From: Prevotella sp.
Lineage (GTDB): Bacteria > Bacteroidota > Bacteroidia > Bacteroidales > Bacteroidaceae
NCBI GenBank assembly: GCA_017455845.1
Contig: JAFSYY010000008.1
Coordinates: forward strand, 1-36,687
DNA length: 36,687 nucleotides
Direction of reading: 5' to 3'
Part shown: in pieces, positions 19,224 through 27,432 of the stretch
Numbering within the stretch: position 1 is the stretch's first letter
How the letters are laid out: every line of letters starts with the position of its first letter
Program-made: the position numbers and the translations under genes
The notes under the pieces: generated by a model
The model's input: only the letters and a program-made list of their open reading frames with translations
Told to the model about the DNA's origin: nothing
Database searches by the model: none

Positions 19224-20573
19224 ATGAATAAGAACAAAGGAAGTCTGAAGAGCACCATAGCGGTGTCGCTCACTAATTATCTCGACGCAGGAGCCATCGT
19301 GGCCGGTGCGTCGGGGCTCACCCTGTGGAAAGACTATCTCTCACTGAGCGAAGGGAATCTGGGATGGCTCAACGCCCTCTCGGCCAACTGCCTGGGGGCT
19401 GCCGTCGGGGCTATCGTCGGCGGCTTCCTGGCCGACAGGTACGGCCGTAAGGCTATCTACACCTACAACATGCTGATATATATGGTGGGCGTGCTGCTGA
19501 TACTGCTCTCCACCAGTTTTCCAATGCTGTTGGCCGGATTCCTTGTGACAGGCATCTCCGTGGGTGTCGGCGTGCCCGCTTCATGGACTTATATCTCTGA
19601 GAGCAGTGAGGTGTGCAACCGTGGACGAAACATTGCCATTTCGCAGATGGCGTGGGGTATAGGCCCCACCATCATCCTTATCCTGGGCACCCTGTTGGCA
19701 CCGCCAACGGGTGGCACAGGCTCTGAGGGCATGCTGTTTCCCGTCGTCGAGAGCGTGGCAGCATGGTTTGGCGTTGTAGGCCAGGGTGCAGCCCTCAACG
19801 TGTTCAGTTCGCGCATCGTCTTCGCCTCCCTGTTTGTCGTGGCTGTCATTGCCTGGCTCTTGCAGCGTCAACTCGACGAGTCGAAGGAGTGGCAGGCTAA
19901 TAACACTTCTCACTTCTCCCTTCTCCCTTCTCCCGTCTCCCTTCCCACTTCTCGCTTAATGCTCAAGACGCTGCTCTTCCTCGCTGGCATGTACCTGTCG
20001 TGGAACCTAGTGTCGAGCGTCATGGGATTCTTCCAGCAGCATATCTACGAGACGGCGGGCGGGCTCTCTAACGAGTATGCCAATATGCTCAGCGTGGGAC
20101 AGTGGCTCATCATCATCGCCACCACGTTTGTCTTCTCGCTGATAGTCGATAAGGTGAACCAGCGGTGGCTATACTTTACCGGTGTTATGTTTGCTGTCCT
20201 GGCATGGGTGCTGGTGCTTACTGTAGGCATCAACAGCCTGGCAGGGCTGTTGGTGTTCACGCTGCTGTGGGGACTGCAGGGCGGCATCTCCGTGCAGTCG
20301 TTCTATGCGCTGTGGGCATCAGAACTGTTCCCGGCCAGGTATCGTGCCGCCGCCCAGGGCGTGATGTTCTTCATCGTCCGTGGCCTCTCCGCTGCCTGGG
20401 GGTTGGGCTTTGTCTATATCTACGGCGAGCATGGCGAGGGCTTTACTATTGCTGCCTGTGTGATGCTGGGCTTGCTGCTGGTGTCGCTTGTTATCGGCAC
20501 GGTGGGCGCTCCGAATACGCGGGGCAAGACCTTGGAACAGATTTCCAGGGAACGCTATGGGAATGAGGAATGA
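19224..20573 (+). CDS. MFS sugar transporter, candidate D-apiose importer
   Basis: A 449-residue inner-membrane transporter of the major facilitator superfamily with about twelve membrane segments. DRYGRKAIYTY between segments 2 and 3 is the family signature, and the C-terminal NTRGKTLEQI resembles the PETKG-type tail of sugar porters. It probably imports a monosaccharide with protons. The position between pectin lyases and apiosidase, in one run with the apiose enzymes, suggests D-apiose (or L-rhamnose). The large cytoplasmic loop (about residues 227-246) consists of a CTTCTCC-type 7-mer array read in frame. Its final codons and stop belong to the AATGAGG array that leads into the next gene. 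Confidence 0.85.
   Translation: MNKNKGSLKSTIAVSLTNYLDAGAIVAGASGLTLWKDYLSLSEGNLGWLNALSANCLGAAVGAIVGGFLADRYGRKAIYTYNMLIYMVGVLLILLSTSFPMLLAGFLVTGISVGVGVPASWTYISESSEVCNRGRNIAISQMAWGIGPTIILILGTLLAPPTGGTGSEGMLFPVVESVAAWFGVVGQGAALNVFSSRIVFASLFVVAVIAWLLQRQLDESKEWQANNTSHFSLLPSPVSLPTSRLMLKTLLFLAGMYLSWNLVSSVMGFFQQHIYETAGGLSNEYANMLSVGQWLIIIATTFVFSLIVDKVNQRWLYFTGVMFAVLAWVLVLTVGINSLAGLLVFTLLWGLQGGISVQSFYALWASELFPARYRAAAQGVMFFIVRGLSAAWGLGFVYIYGEHGEGFTIAACVMLGLLLVSLVIGTVGAPNTRGKTLEQISRERYGNEE
19904..19959. repeat. In-frame 7-mer array in the transporter central loop
   Basis: Eight 7-mers in phase: CACTTCT, CACTTCT, CCCTTCT, CCCTTCT, CCCGTCT, CCCTTCC, CACTTCT, CGCTTAA. It encodes SHFSLLPSPVSLPTSRL in the cytoplasmic loop between the two transporter halves. 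Confidence 0.85.
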
Positions 20574-20617
20574 AAAATGAGGAATGAGGAATGAGAAATG
20601 AGGAAGGAGCAATGAAA
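20562..20617. repeat. Junction 7-mer array containing the transporter stop and the rhamnosidase start
   Basis: Eight 7-mers in exact phase: AATGAGG, AATGAAA, AATGAGG, AATGAGG, AATGAGA, AATGAGG, AAGGAGC, AATGAAA. The second holds the TGA stop (20571-20573) and the eighth holds the ATG start (20612-20614). Confidence 0.9.
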
Positions 20618-22744
20618 AGAGCCACTTGGATATGGTATCCCGGCGACTTCGAGGTGTGGCTGGGCAATATCTTCAACAACCGCCGGACAGAGCGGGGAGC
20701 CATGTTCCCGCCCTTCTGGAAGCAGGACTCTCACTGGCCTACGGTGGAGTTCTCTACTACTGTGGAACTCACCGACGATGAAGATGTTGCCATTGCTGCC
20801 GAAGGACGCTATAACCTTGCCGTCGACGGCCAACTACAGAGGCCCTGCTTTACTATGCCGGCGCAACAGGGGGTGCACTCATCACCCACGATGACGATAC
20901 CCAAGGGTCGTCATCGCCTCAGTATTAAGGTATGGAACCAAGCCACGCCGCCGGCTCTTTTCATCGACGGGCCGACGGTGAAGACCGATGCCACGTGGCT
21001 CGTCACCTACGAAGACAAGATATGGGTTGACGAGAACGGCATGGCACATGGCTCCGGCATCTATGTGCCTGCCGCCTCCTGGCATTTTTACAGCATCGAC
21101 ACCCCGCCCTCCGCCTATCATTTGGAGCGCAGAGAGCAATGCCCCGTCGCACTTTCTTCGACCGGAGGAATGGCCGCACCTTCTGCCGCCTCTCCTTCGG
21201 ATGCCCTCTATGACTTCGGCCGTGAGACCTTTGGCTATCTGAAACTGAAAGGACTGAAAGGCACCGTCCGCATCTACTATGGCGAGAGCCGCGAGGAGGC
21301 CCTCGACAAAGAGCATTGCGAGACGCTTGATGTACTCCATAGTCCTGTCTGTTGCGATATGATGGCAGACTCCAAAGCCTTCCGCTATGTATTGATAGAG
21401 AGGGTGGGGGATAGCAGTTACGACGCGGTGCTGATGGATTACGAATATGCTCCCTTCGATGCGGACAGGAGCGGCTCCTTCCGCTGCTCAGACCCTTTGC
21501 TGAACAAGATATGGGAGGTCAGCGCCTATACCCTCGAACTCACCACACGCGAGTTTTTCATGGACGGCATCAAGCGCGACCGATGGACATGGAGCGGCGA
21601 TGCCATACAGTCGTACCTGATGAACTACTACCTGCACTTCGACACTGACTGCGTGAAACGCACCATCAGGCAGTTGAGGGGCAAAGACCCCGTCACCGCA
21701 CATGTCAACACCATCATGGACTACACCTTCTATTGGTTCAAGTCTGTTGCCGACTATTATGACTACACTGCCGACCTTGACTTCATCCGCGAGATGTGGC
21801 CACGCATGGTGTCGCTCATGGACTACGTACTGAGCCGCACCAATGGCGAAGGCCTGGCAGAGGGGCTGCCCGACGACTGGCTCTTCGTAGACTGGACCGA
21901 CTTCCCCATGCACAAGCGCGGCGTGCTCTGTTTCGAGCAGATACTGTTCATGAAAGCCCTCGAGACCATGGCCCGCTGTGCCGACCTCCTTGGCCAGCCC
22001 GCCGACCTCTATCGCTGCAAGGCCGGGGAAGTGCGGAAAAAGACCAACGACCTGTTCTGGAGCAGCGAGACGCATGCCTATGTCCATGCACTGGAAAGGG
22101 GAAAGGAGGAAGGAGGAAGGACGGGCGACGACCATATCAACCCCCAGATTACCAAGTTCCCCAATATGTTTGCCATCCTCTACGGACTGGCCGACGGACA
22201 GCAGACGGAGCAGATTATGAACAGCGTGATGACAAATCCCGACATCGACGCCATCACCACGCCTTACATGCGCTTCTATGAACTGGAGACGCTCTGCCGC
22301 GCAGGCCACCACAGGCTGGTGCTCAACGAGATGCGTTCCTACTGGGGGGGGATGTTGCGCGAGGGCGCAACCACCTTCTGGGAGAAATATGTGCCCGCCG
22401 AAACAGGCACACAGCACCTCGCCATGTATGGCCGGCCCTACGGCAAGAGCCTCTGTCATGCCTGGGGAGCATCGCCCCTCTATCTCTTAGGACGCTACTA
22501 CCTGGGCGTCCGTCCTACGAAGCCCGGCTATGAGGCGTATGAGGTACGACCGCAACTGGCCGGCCTTGAATGGATGCGAGGCGACGTGCCGACACCTTTT
22601 GGCTTGATACATGTCGAGGCAGACCGCCATACGGTCACCGTCAGGAGCCATGGAGGCTGCGGCACCCTTATCCTGGGCAGTCGCCGTATCGAGATTCCAT
22701 CGCATCACGAAATATCTGTTGAATACAACTCCCCAAACGACTAA
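20612..22744 (+). CDS. GH78-like alpha-L-rhamnosidase, apparently cytoplasmic
   Basis: A 710-residue glycosidase of the alpha-L-rhamnosidase type. The N-terminal module begins TWIWYPGDFEVWLGN, and the (alpha/alpha)6 barrel carries EFFMDGIKRDRWTWSGDA near residue 315, the GH78 catalytic-site signature. The C-terminal SLCHAWGASPLYLLGRYYLG is also typical. No signal peptide is visible from the ATG at 20612, the start that follows the GGAAGGAGC sequence. Alternative upstream ATGs only add repeat-derived residues. In RG-II side chains A and B, rhamnose is attached to apiose, so a rhamnosidase next to an apiosidase fits. An in-frame AGGAAGG array lies at 22093-22120. Confidence 0.82.
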   Translation: MKRATWIWYPGDFEVWLGNIFNNRRTERGAMFPPFWKQDSHWPTVEFSTTVELTDDEDVAIAAEGRYNLAVDGQLQRPCFTMPAQQGVHSSPTMTIPKGRHRLSIKVWNQATPPALFIDGPTVKTDATWLVTYEDKIWVDENGMAHGSGIYVPAASWHFYSIDTPPSAYHLERREQCPVALSSTGGMAAPSAASPSDALYDFGRETFGYLKLKGLKGTVRIYYGESREEALDKEHCETLDVLHSPVCCDMMADSKAFRYVLIERVGDSSYDAVLMDYEYAPFDADRSGSFRCSDPLLNKIWEVSAYTLELTTREFFMDGIKRDRWTWSGDAIQSYLMNYYLHFDTDCVKRTIRQLRGKDPVTAHVNTIMDYTFYWFKSVADYYDYTADLDFIREMWPRMVSLMDYVLSRTNGEGLAEGLPDDWLFVDWTDFPMHKRGVLCFEQILFMKALETMARCADLLGQPADLYRCKAGEVRKKTNDLFWSSETHAYVHALERGKEEGGRTGDDHINPQITKFPNMFAILYGLADGQQTEQIMNSVMTNPDIDAITTPYMRFYELETLCRAGHHRLVLNEMRSYWGGMLREGATTFWEKYVPAETGTQHLAMYGRPYGKSLCHAWGASPLYLLGRYYLGVRPTKPGYEAYEVRPQLAGLEWMRGDVPTPFGLIHVEADRHTVTVRSHGGCGTLILGSRRIEIPSHHEISVEYNSPND
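22093..22120. repeat. In-frame 7-mer array in the rhamnosidase gene
   Basis: GGAAAGG, GGAAAGG, AGGAAGG, AGGAAGG in phase, encoding ERGKEEGGR in a surface loop near residue 498. Confidence 0.7.
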
Positions 22745-22788
22745 TCCCCCAATCCTCCAAACGACTAATCCCCCAATCTCCCAAAATG
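22733..22788. repeat. Junction 8-mer array between rhamnosidase and apiosidase
   Basis: Seven 8-mers in phase: CCAAACGA, CTAATCCC, CCAATCCT, CCAAACGA, CTAATCCC, CCAATCTC, CCAAAATG. The rhamnosidase TAA stop is in the second and the apiosidase ATG (22786-22788) ends the last. This is the same design as the 7-mer junctions but with period 8. Confidence 0.8.
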
Positions 22789-24234
22789 AAACAGAAACTC
22801 TTTACACTCGTTGCAGCACTTCTGCTCTCTGCCGTCGTCACCGCCCAAGAGGTGAAACCCTGGGCTAACGGCAAACTCAAGGTCTCAGACAACCAGCGCT
22901 TCCTGCAGTTTGAAAACGGAAAGCCTTTCTTCTGGCTCGGAGAAACGGCATGGCTCATGCCCGAGCACCTCAACCGCGACGAGGTGGACTTCTACCTCAA
23001 GAACTGCCATGAGGCGGGCTTTAACATGGCACAGGTGCAGGTGCTCAACGACGTGCCGTCATACAATATCTATGGTATGCCCTCGCACGACCGACAGGGA
23101 AAGTTGCTGACCGCCCAGCCCTACACCTACTGGGACCACCTGGACTATATCGTCGACATCGCTGCCAAGAACGGCATCTATATCGGTATGGTGCCTATCT
23201 GGGGCGGACTTGTCAAGGACGGAAAGATGAACGCAGACCAGGCTAAGACCTACGGCACCTTCCTTGCCAATCGCTATAAGGACAGGCCGAATATCATCTG
23301 GATCATCGGCGGAGACATTCAGGGTGACATCAAGCCCGAGGTGTGGGAGACGCTCGCCACCACCATCAAGGCGGCAGACAAAAACCACCTCATGACCTAT
23401 CACCCGCGCGGACGCTATACCTCGGCCAAGTGGTGGAGCAAAGCCTCATGGATTGACTTCCACACCTTCCAGAGCGGACACCGGCGCTACGGGCAGCGCA
23501 TGGGCAACAAGGACTATCCCATACCCGACAATACCGAGGAGGACAACTGGATGTATGTTGATTCCACATGGGCCTATAAGCCCATCAAGCCCGTGCTCGA
23601 CGATGAACCCATCTATGAAGACATACCCATGGGGCTCCACGATGCCAGCGAACCGCTATGGCAGGCATGCGACGTCAGACGCTATGCCTACTGGAGCGTC
23701 TTTGCAGGCAGTTGCGGACATACCTACGGCCATAACGCCATCATGCAGTTCTACCGCGAGGGCTACATACCGTCCTACCATTGCGACAAGCCTTGGACGG
23801 AAGCCCTCCACGCACCCGGCTTCCACCAGATGAAACACCTGAAGCACCTCATGCTCTCCTTCCCCTACTTCGAGCGCATACCCGACCAGAGCATCGTCCT
23901 TGACAACGGCACCAAGTACGAACGGCTGGCGGCCACGCGCGGCAACGACTATCTGCTGGTCTACAACTACACCAGCCGCAGTATGAAGGTTGACCTCAGG
24001 AAGATTGCCGGCGACAGGAAAAAGGTGTGGTGGATGAACGCCGACACTGGCACGCTCACCTGGCTCGGCGAGTATGACAATAAGGTGCTCACCTTCCGTC
24101 CGGAAAAGCCAGTCACGGGCATCAGCGACGGCGTGCTTATAGCCATCGATGCCTCGAAACAATATCTGTCGAAGGACCAGCGACAAATCAACACCGCTGC
24201 CGCCGCCGGCCCTGCCGTCGACAGGAACGAATAA
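22786..24234 (+). CDS. GH140-like apiosidase (DUF4038 / collagen-binding-2 architecture)
   Basis: A 482-residue secreted glycosidase with signal peptide (1-20). RFLQFENGKPFFWLGETAW starts a TIM barrel of the DUF4038 type, and the C-terminal beta domain holds YERLAATRGNDYLLVYNYTS. Asp177 (IIGGD) and Glu274 (LDDEPIYE) have the same 97-residue separation I recall for the catalytic pair of BT1012, the founding GH140 enzyme, which releases D-apiose side chains from the RG-II backbone. It is the last gene of the plus operon, 42 bp after the rhamnosidase. Its stop codon lies in the first unit of a 35-bp tandem repeat, and the last residues (AAAAGPAVDRNE) are read from that repeat. Confidence 0.85.
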   Translation: MKQKLFTLVAALLLSAVVTAQEVKPWANGKLKVSDNQRFLQFENGKPFFWLGETAWLMPEHLNRDEVDFYLKNCHEAGFNMAQVQVLNDVPSYNIYGMPSHDRQGKLLTAQPYTYWDHLDYIVDIAAKNGIYIGMVPIWGGLVKDGKMNADQAKTYGTFLANRYKDRPNIIWIIGGDIQGDIKPEVWETLATTIKAADKNHLMTYHPRGRYTSAKWWSKASWIDFHTFQSGHRRYGQRMGNKDYPIPDNTEEDNWMYVDSTWAYKPIKPVLDDEPIYEDIPMGLHDASEPLWQACDVRRYAYWSVFAGSCGHTYGHNAIMQFYREGYIPSYHCDKPWTEALHAPGFHQMKHLKHLMLSFPYFERIPDQSIVLDNGTKYERLAATRGNDYLLVYNYTSRSMKVDLRKIAGDRKKVWWMNADTGTLTWLGEYDNKVLTFRPEKPVTGISDGVLIAIDASKQYLSKDQRQINTAAAAGPAVDRNE

Positions 24235-24320
24235 GAGCCGGCAGCCCTGCCGTCGACAGGACCGAATAAGAGCCGGCAGCCCTGCCGTCGACAGGACCGA
24301 ATAAGAGCCGCCGGCCCTGC
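24205..24320. repeat. 35-bp tandem repeat over the 3' end of the apiosidase gene
   Basis: The unit, starting GAGCCGGCAGCCCTGCCG and ending GACCGAATAA, begins at 24235, 24270 and 24305. A diverged copy precedes it inside the coding region, where its TAA is the stop codon. The last copy is truncated and diverged. The period is not a multiple of three. Confidence 0.85.
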
Positions 24321-24352
24321 TGCGGCTGCGCCTATTCAAGAGGTATCAAATC

Positions 24353-24470
24353 TGTATACAGATTGTGTTCCGGCTGTATACAACTTGTATTCCGGCCGAA
24401 TACAGTTTGTATACAGCCGGAATACATTTTGTATACAGCCTGAATACAAGTTGTATTCAGCCGGAATACA
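24353..24470. repeat. Array of TGTATAC/TGTATTC-GAATACA palindromes, 22-bp period
   Basis: Eleven half-sites start at 24353, 24364, 24375, 24386, 24398, 24408, 24420, 24430, 24442, 24452 and 24464. From 24386 on the steps alternate 12 and 10 bp, so each dyad repeats every 22 bp. Half-sites are joined by CCGGCCG-like and AGTT-like spacers. A short piece of the same family is at 31672-31700. Confidence 0.9.
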
Positions 24471-24520
24471 AAGACTGACTGAAAATGGTCTACTCAGTCA
24501 TGCGGCAAACAGACATGATT

Positions 24521-24744
24521 ACGCGGCGAACTCGGTCTGTTTTCTAACCGCAAGCGGTCTTTCAAAAAACAAATAAAAACAAAAAAAACAAATAAAAAAC
24601 CGCCTTTCTTAGCACGAGTTTCGGAAGTACCGGGGTGCAAAGATAGAAAAATGTTTTTATTTGTTTTTATTTGTTTTTGATTAGACGCGTAGCGTTCCAA
24701 AAGTGATTAAACCGACCAAGTTCGCCGCGTAAATAGGTCGGTTT
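24521..24744. repeat. Inverted pair of a 22-bp repeat around an A/T-rich inverted repeat
   Basis: The complement of 24521-24542 and the sequence 24709-24730 share GACCRAGTTCGCCGCGT with two mismatches over 22 bp. A third copy is at 31711-31732. Between them, A-rich 24562-24600 is partly complementary to T-rich 24653-24680 (ACAAATAAAAAC words). AAACCGACC (24709-24717) and GGTCGGTTT (24736-24744) form a 9-bp stem. No convincing gene is seen in 24235-24797. Confidence 0.65.
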
Positions 24745-24797
24745 CAGCCGCGCAGGACATATTTTTCATTCCTTTTAGCAAAAAACGAACCAGTTTC

Positions 24798-24829
24798 TTT
24801 GTTTTTATGCTCCATATTTTGTAATTTTG
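24798..24829 (+). promoter_or_regulatory. Promoter of the thiamine uptake operon
   Basis: TTTG (24798-24801), a 20-bp spacer and TAATTTTG (24822-24829), the same arrangement as the promoter at 8764-8795. Transcription would begin about 30 nt before the riboswitch. Confidence 0.75.
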
Positions 24830-24865
24830 CACCCGAAAAAGAGCAGAGCGATGCTGCTCACAGCG

Positions 24866-24946
24866 TGAATTCAAGGGGTGCCCGATGGTTCGGGCTGAGA
24901 TGATACCCTCTAACCTGATACGGATAATGCCGGCGTAGGGATGAAT
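24866..24946 (+). ncRNA. TPP riboswitch (THI box)
   Basis: The hallmark segments are present in order: GGGGTGCCC, then GGCTGAGATGATACCC, then ACCTGATACGGATAATGCCG and GCGTAGGGATGAAT. P1 closes between TTCA near 24870 and TGAAT at 24942-24946. A GAGCAG/CTGCTC hairpin (24841-24859) lies just upstream. There is no clear intrinsic terminator between it and the start at 25041, so control of translation through the GGAG/CTCC pair (24947-24950 and near 24988) is possible; this is inference. Confidence 0.95.
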
Positions 24947-25040
24947 GGAGTATATCCTAGGGCCGAAGGCCGATAACTACTTCTAACTCCTTTTAACTAC
25001 TGAAGTTGAGCGAATACGAAACTTGAATAAGGTAAAAGAA

Positions 25041-27410
25041 ATGATGAAAAAAATTGTTTTGTGCTTACTTGGCGGATGCTGCATGACAGTTGCTGCCCAA
25101 GAGACCGACTCGCTGCGAATGGAGAAACTGCAGGAGGTCGTGGTAAAAGGCGTGCGTGTACAGAAGAATGCACCTTACGCCACATCAAACATCAAGAAAC
25201 AGCAACTCAACACCTTCTCGAAAACAGGCAAGGAACTGCCGATGCTCTTCGCCCAGACACCGGGCGTGATAGCCTGGAGCGAGAACGGACTGGGCACCGG
25301 CACGACCTACATGCGCATACGTGGTGCCGGCGACTCGCGCATCAACGTGACGCTCGACGGCGTGCCCCTTAACTCGCCCGAGGACCAGTGTGTCTTCTGG
25401 GCAAACATGAACTCCTACGGCTCGCTGCTCGGCTCGGTGCAGATACAGCGCGGCGTGGGTACGTCGACCAATGGCGACGGTGCCTTCGGCGGCACGGTGG
25501 CTCTCTCGTCGGCCACACCGCTGCCCTCACCCGCTGTCGAGGTGACCGCCAGTCTTGGCTCGTACAACACGTGGAACCTCGGGGGCAACTTCTCCACAGG
25601 CATGCTCTGGAACCACTGGATCGTCGACGGTGCCTACCATGAGACGCATACCGATGGCTTTGTACACGGCACCAACGGTCGCAGCGGCAGTTACTATGGC
25701 GGACTGACCTATATCCATTCCGACGATTTCACCGTGAGATACAAGAACATTGGAAACTTCGAACGGACAGGACAGGCCTGGAACGGGGTGACGGCGGGCA
25801 ACAACGAACTCTCGCTGATGGACGGCACCTACGGCGCTGCTACAGGCATACGTACCTACGAGGATATGTACCGCGCCGGACTGGGCAAGTATAACACCCT
25901 CTACGAGACCATGACACAGGCCGACTGGGATGCCTTCGACAGAAACGACGACGGCTCATACAAGACGCAGCGCTACCAGATGGCCGACGGCACCTATTGG
26001 GACCGCACCACAGACAACTTCTGGCAGAACCATAACATCCTGTCGGCGGCATGGAATATCAACGACAACTGGAGCACCACAGCCTCGCTGCACTACACCT
26101 ACGGCTACGGCTACTACGAGGAGTTCCGCCCGAACAACAAACTGTCGAAATACGGACTGACAGCCACCGATGCCGACGGCAAGAACATCAAGCGGACCGA
26201 CTTCGTACGCAAGAAAGGACTGACACAGCATACCTACGGAGGCCTCTGGAGTGCCAACTACAGGGACGCGCAGTGGGATGTGGTCGTGGGTGCCTCGGTA
26301 CAGCAGTTCAGGGGCAACCACTTCGGGCGCATCACCTATGCGGCCGACGACGCCGTGCGTGCCCTCTACCTGGCCGAGGGCTATCATACCTACTATGACT
26401 CGGATGCCCGCAAGACCGACTACAGTTACTATGGCAAGGCTGCCTACCACCTCAGTGACGAGTGGGATGTCTTTGGCGACGTGCAGTACCGCTCGGTCAA
26501 CTACAAGACCGACGGCATCAACGACAAGTTCTATGATGATGAGTCGGGATACTACAACCAACGCCTCGACATCAACAAACAGTACAACTTCGTAAACCCC
26601 AAGGCAGGCATCAGTTGGCATAAGGACAGCCATCACGCCTACGCATCGGTTGCCATCAGCAACCGTGAGCCGGAACGCAACAACTTCACCGACAACGGCT
26701 CATACCCGGCACCCCAGCCTGAGACGCTGACAGACTATGAACTGGGCTATACCTATAGTGCCGACCGTCTGCGCTTCGTGGCCAACGTCTACTACATGGA
26801 CTATACCGACCAGTTTGTGCAGACCGGTGCCGTCAGCGACATCGGCGAGAACCTCACGACCAACATCAAGGACTCCTACCGCCTGGGACTGGAACTGCAG
26901 GCCGGGGTCGATGTCACGCCCTGGCTCTCGCTCGACTACAACATGTCGTTGAGCCGCAACCGCATACGCGACTTCGACGAGGTGGTGGAGGACTGGGACA
27001 ACGGCTCGCAGACCATCCACTACTCCAGTTCTACGCTGGCCTTCTCGCCATCGATGATCAGCAACGCCTTCATCACCATCCGTCACAAGGGCTTCCAGGC
27101 CGTATGGCACACGGGGAACGTCAGCAAGCAGTATCTGGACAACACTGAGTGTGAAGACCGCTCGCTGCCTGCCTACAGTGTGTCGAACATCAACATGAAC
27201 TACACCTTCAGACCCAGGAAATTCCTGAAGGAGGCGGTGGTAGGCCTGAACTTCAATAATATCTTCAACCGGCACTATGCTGCCAGCGGATGGGTGTACT
27301 CGGCTATCTACGAGAGCGGCGGCCACACCAACGACAACCGCTACTACCAGATAGGATTCATACCCATGGCCGGATTTACCATGATGGGCAATGTGACGCT
27401 TAAATTCTAA
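25041..27410 (+). CDS. TonB-dependent outer-membrane receptor for thiamine
   Basis: A 789-residue outer-membrane receptor. After the signal peptide (KKIVLCLLGGCCMTVAA) comes a TonB-box-like start and plug domain (MRIRGAGDSRINVTLDGVPL near residue 95), then a 22-strand-type barrel ending MGNVTLKF. I start at the ATG at 25041; the TTG at 25023 has no support. The TPP riboswitch upstream and the PnuT-like gene downstream identify thiamine or a relative as the ligand. This OMP-PnuT pairing under a THI box is known in Bacteroides, where a thiamine pyrophosphokinase gene often follows. No such gene follows here. Confidence 0.9.
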   Translation: MMKKIVLCLLGGCCMTVAAQETDSLRMEKLQEVVVKGVRVQKNAPYATSNIKKQQLNTFSKTGKELPMLFAQTPGVIAWSENGLGTGTTYMRIRGAGDSRINVTLDGVPLNSPEDQCVFWANMNSYGSLLGSVQIQRGVGTSTNGDGAFGGTVALSSATPLPSPAVEVTASLGSYNTWNLGGNFSTGMLWNHWIVDGAYHETHTDGFVHGTNGRSGSYYGGLTYIHSDDFTVRYKNIGNFERTGQAWNGVTAGNNELSLMDGTYGAATGIRTYEDMYRAGLGKYNTLYETMTQADWDAFDRNDDGSYKTQRYQMADGTYWDRTTDNFWQNHNILSAAWNINDNWSTTASLHYTYGYGYYEEFRPNNKLSKYGLTATDADGKNIKRTDFVRKKGLTQHTYGGLWSANYRDAQWDVVVGASVQQFRGNHFGRITYAADDAVRALYLAEGYHTYYDSDARKTDYSYYGKAAYHLSDEWDVFGDVQYRSVNYKTDGINDKFYDDESGYYNQRLDINKQYNFVNPKAGISWHKDSHHAYASVAISNREPERNNFTDNGSYPAPQPETLTDYELGYTYSADRLRFVANVYYMDYTDQFVQTGAVSDIGENLTTNIKDSYRLGLELQAGVDVTPWLSLDYNMSLSRNRIRDFDEVVEDWDNGSQTIHYSSSTLAFSPSMISNAFITIRHKGFQAVWHTGNVSKQYLDNTECEDRSLPAYSVSNINMNYTFRPRKFLKEAVVGLNFNNIFNRHYAASGWVYSAIYESGGHTNDNRYYQIGFIPMAGFTMMGNVTLKF

Positions 27411-27411
27411 T

Positions 27412-27432
27412 AACTATGAACTATGCACTATG
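27412..27432. repeat. Junction 7-mers between the receptor and PnuT genes
   Basis: AACTATG, AACTATG, CACTATG in phase directly after the receptor stop. The PnuT start codon is the ATG of the second 7-mer (27423-27425). Confidence 0.75.

Noticed and set aside
24353-24470. Plasmid-type replication iterons
   Set aside because: No replication gene is nearby and the same unit recurs at a second chromosomal-looking site, so I treat it as a dispersed repeat array.
24494-24700. Minus-strand 68-codon frame in the repeat-rich intergenic region
   Set aside because: It is read from A/T-rich inverted repeats (lysine and phenylalanine runs) and has no family resemblance.
24902-25040. Intrinsic terminator as riboswitch output
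   Set aside because: The only stem seen (GGCC-GAA-GGCC near 24961) lacks a following T run.
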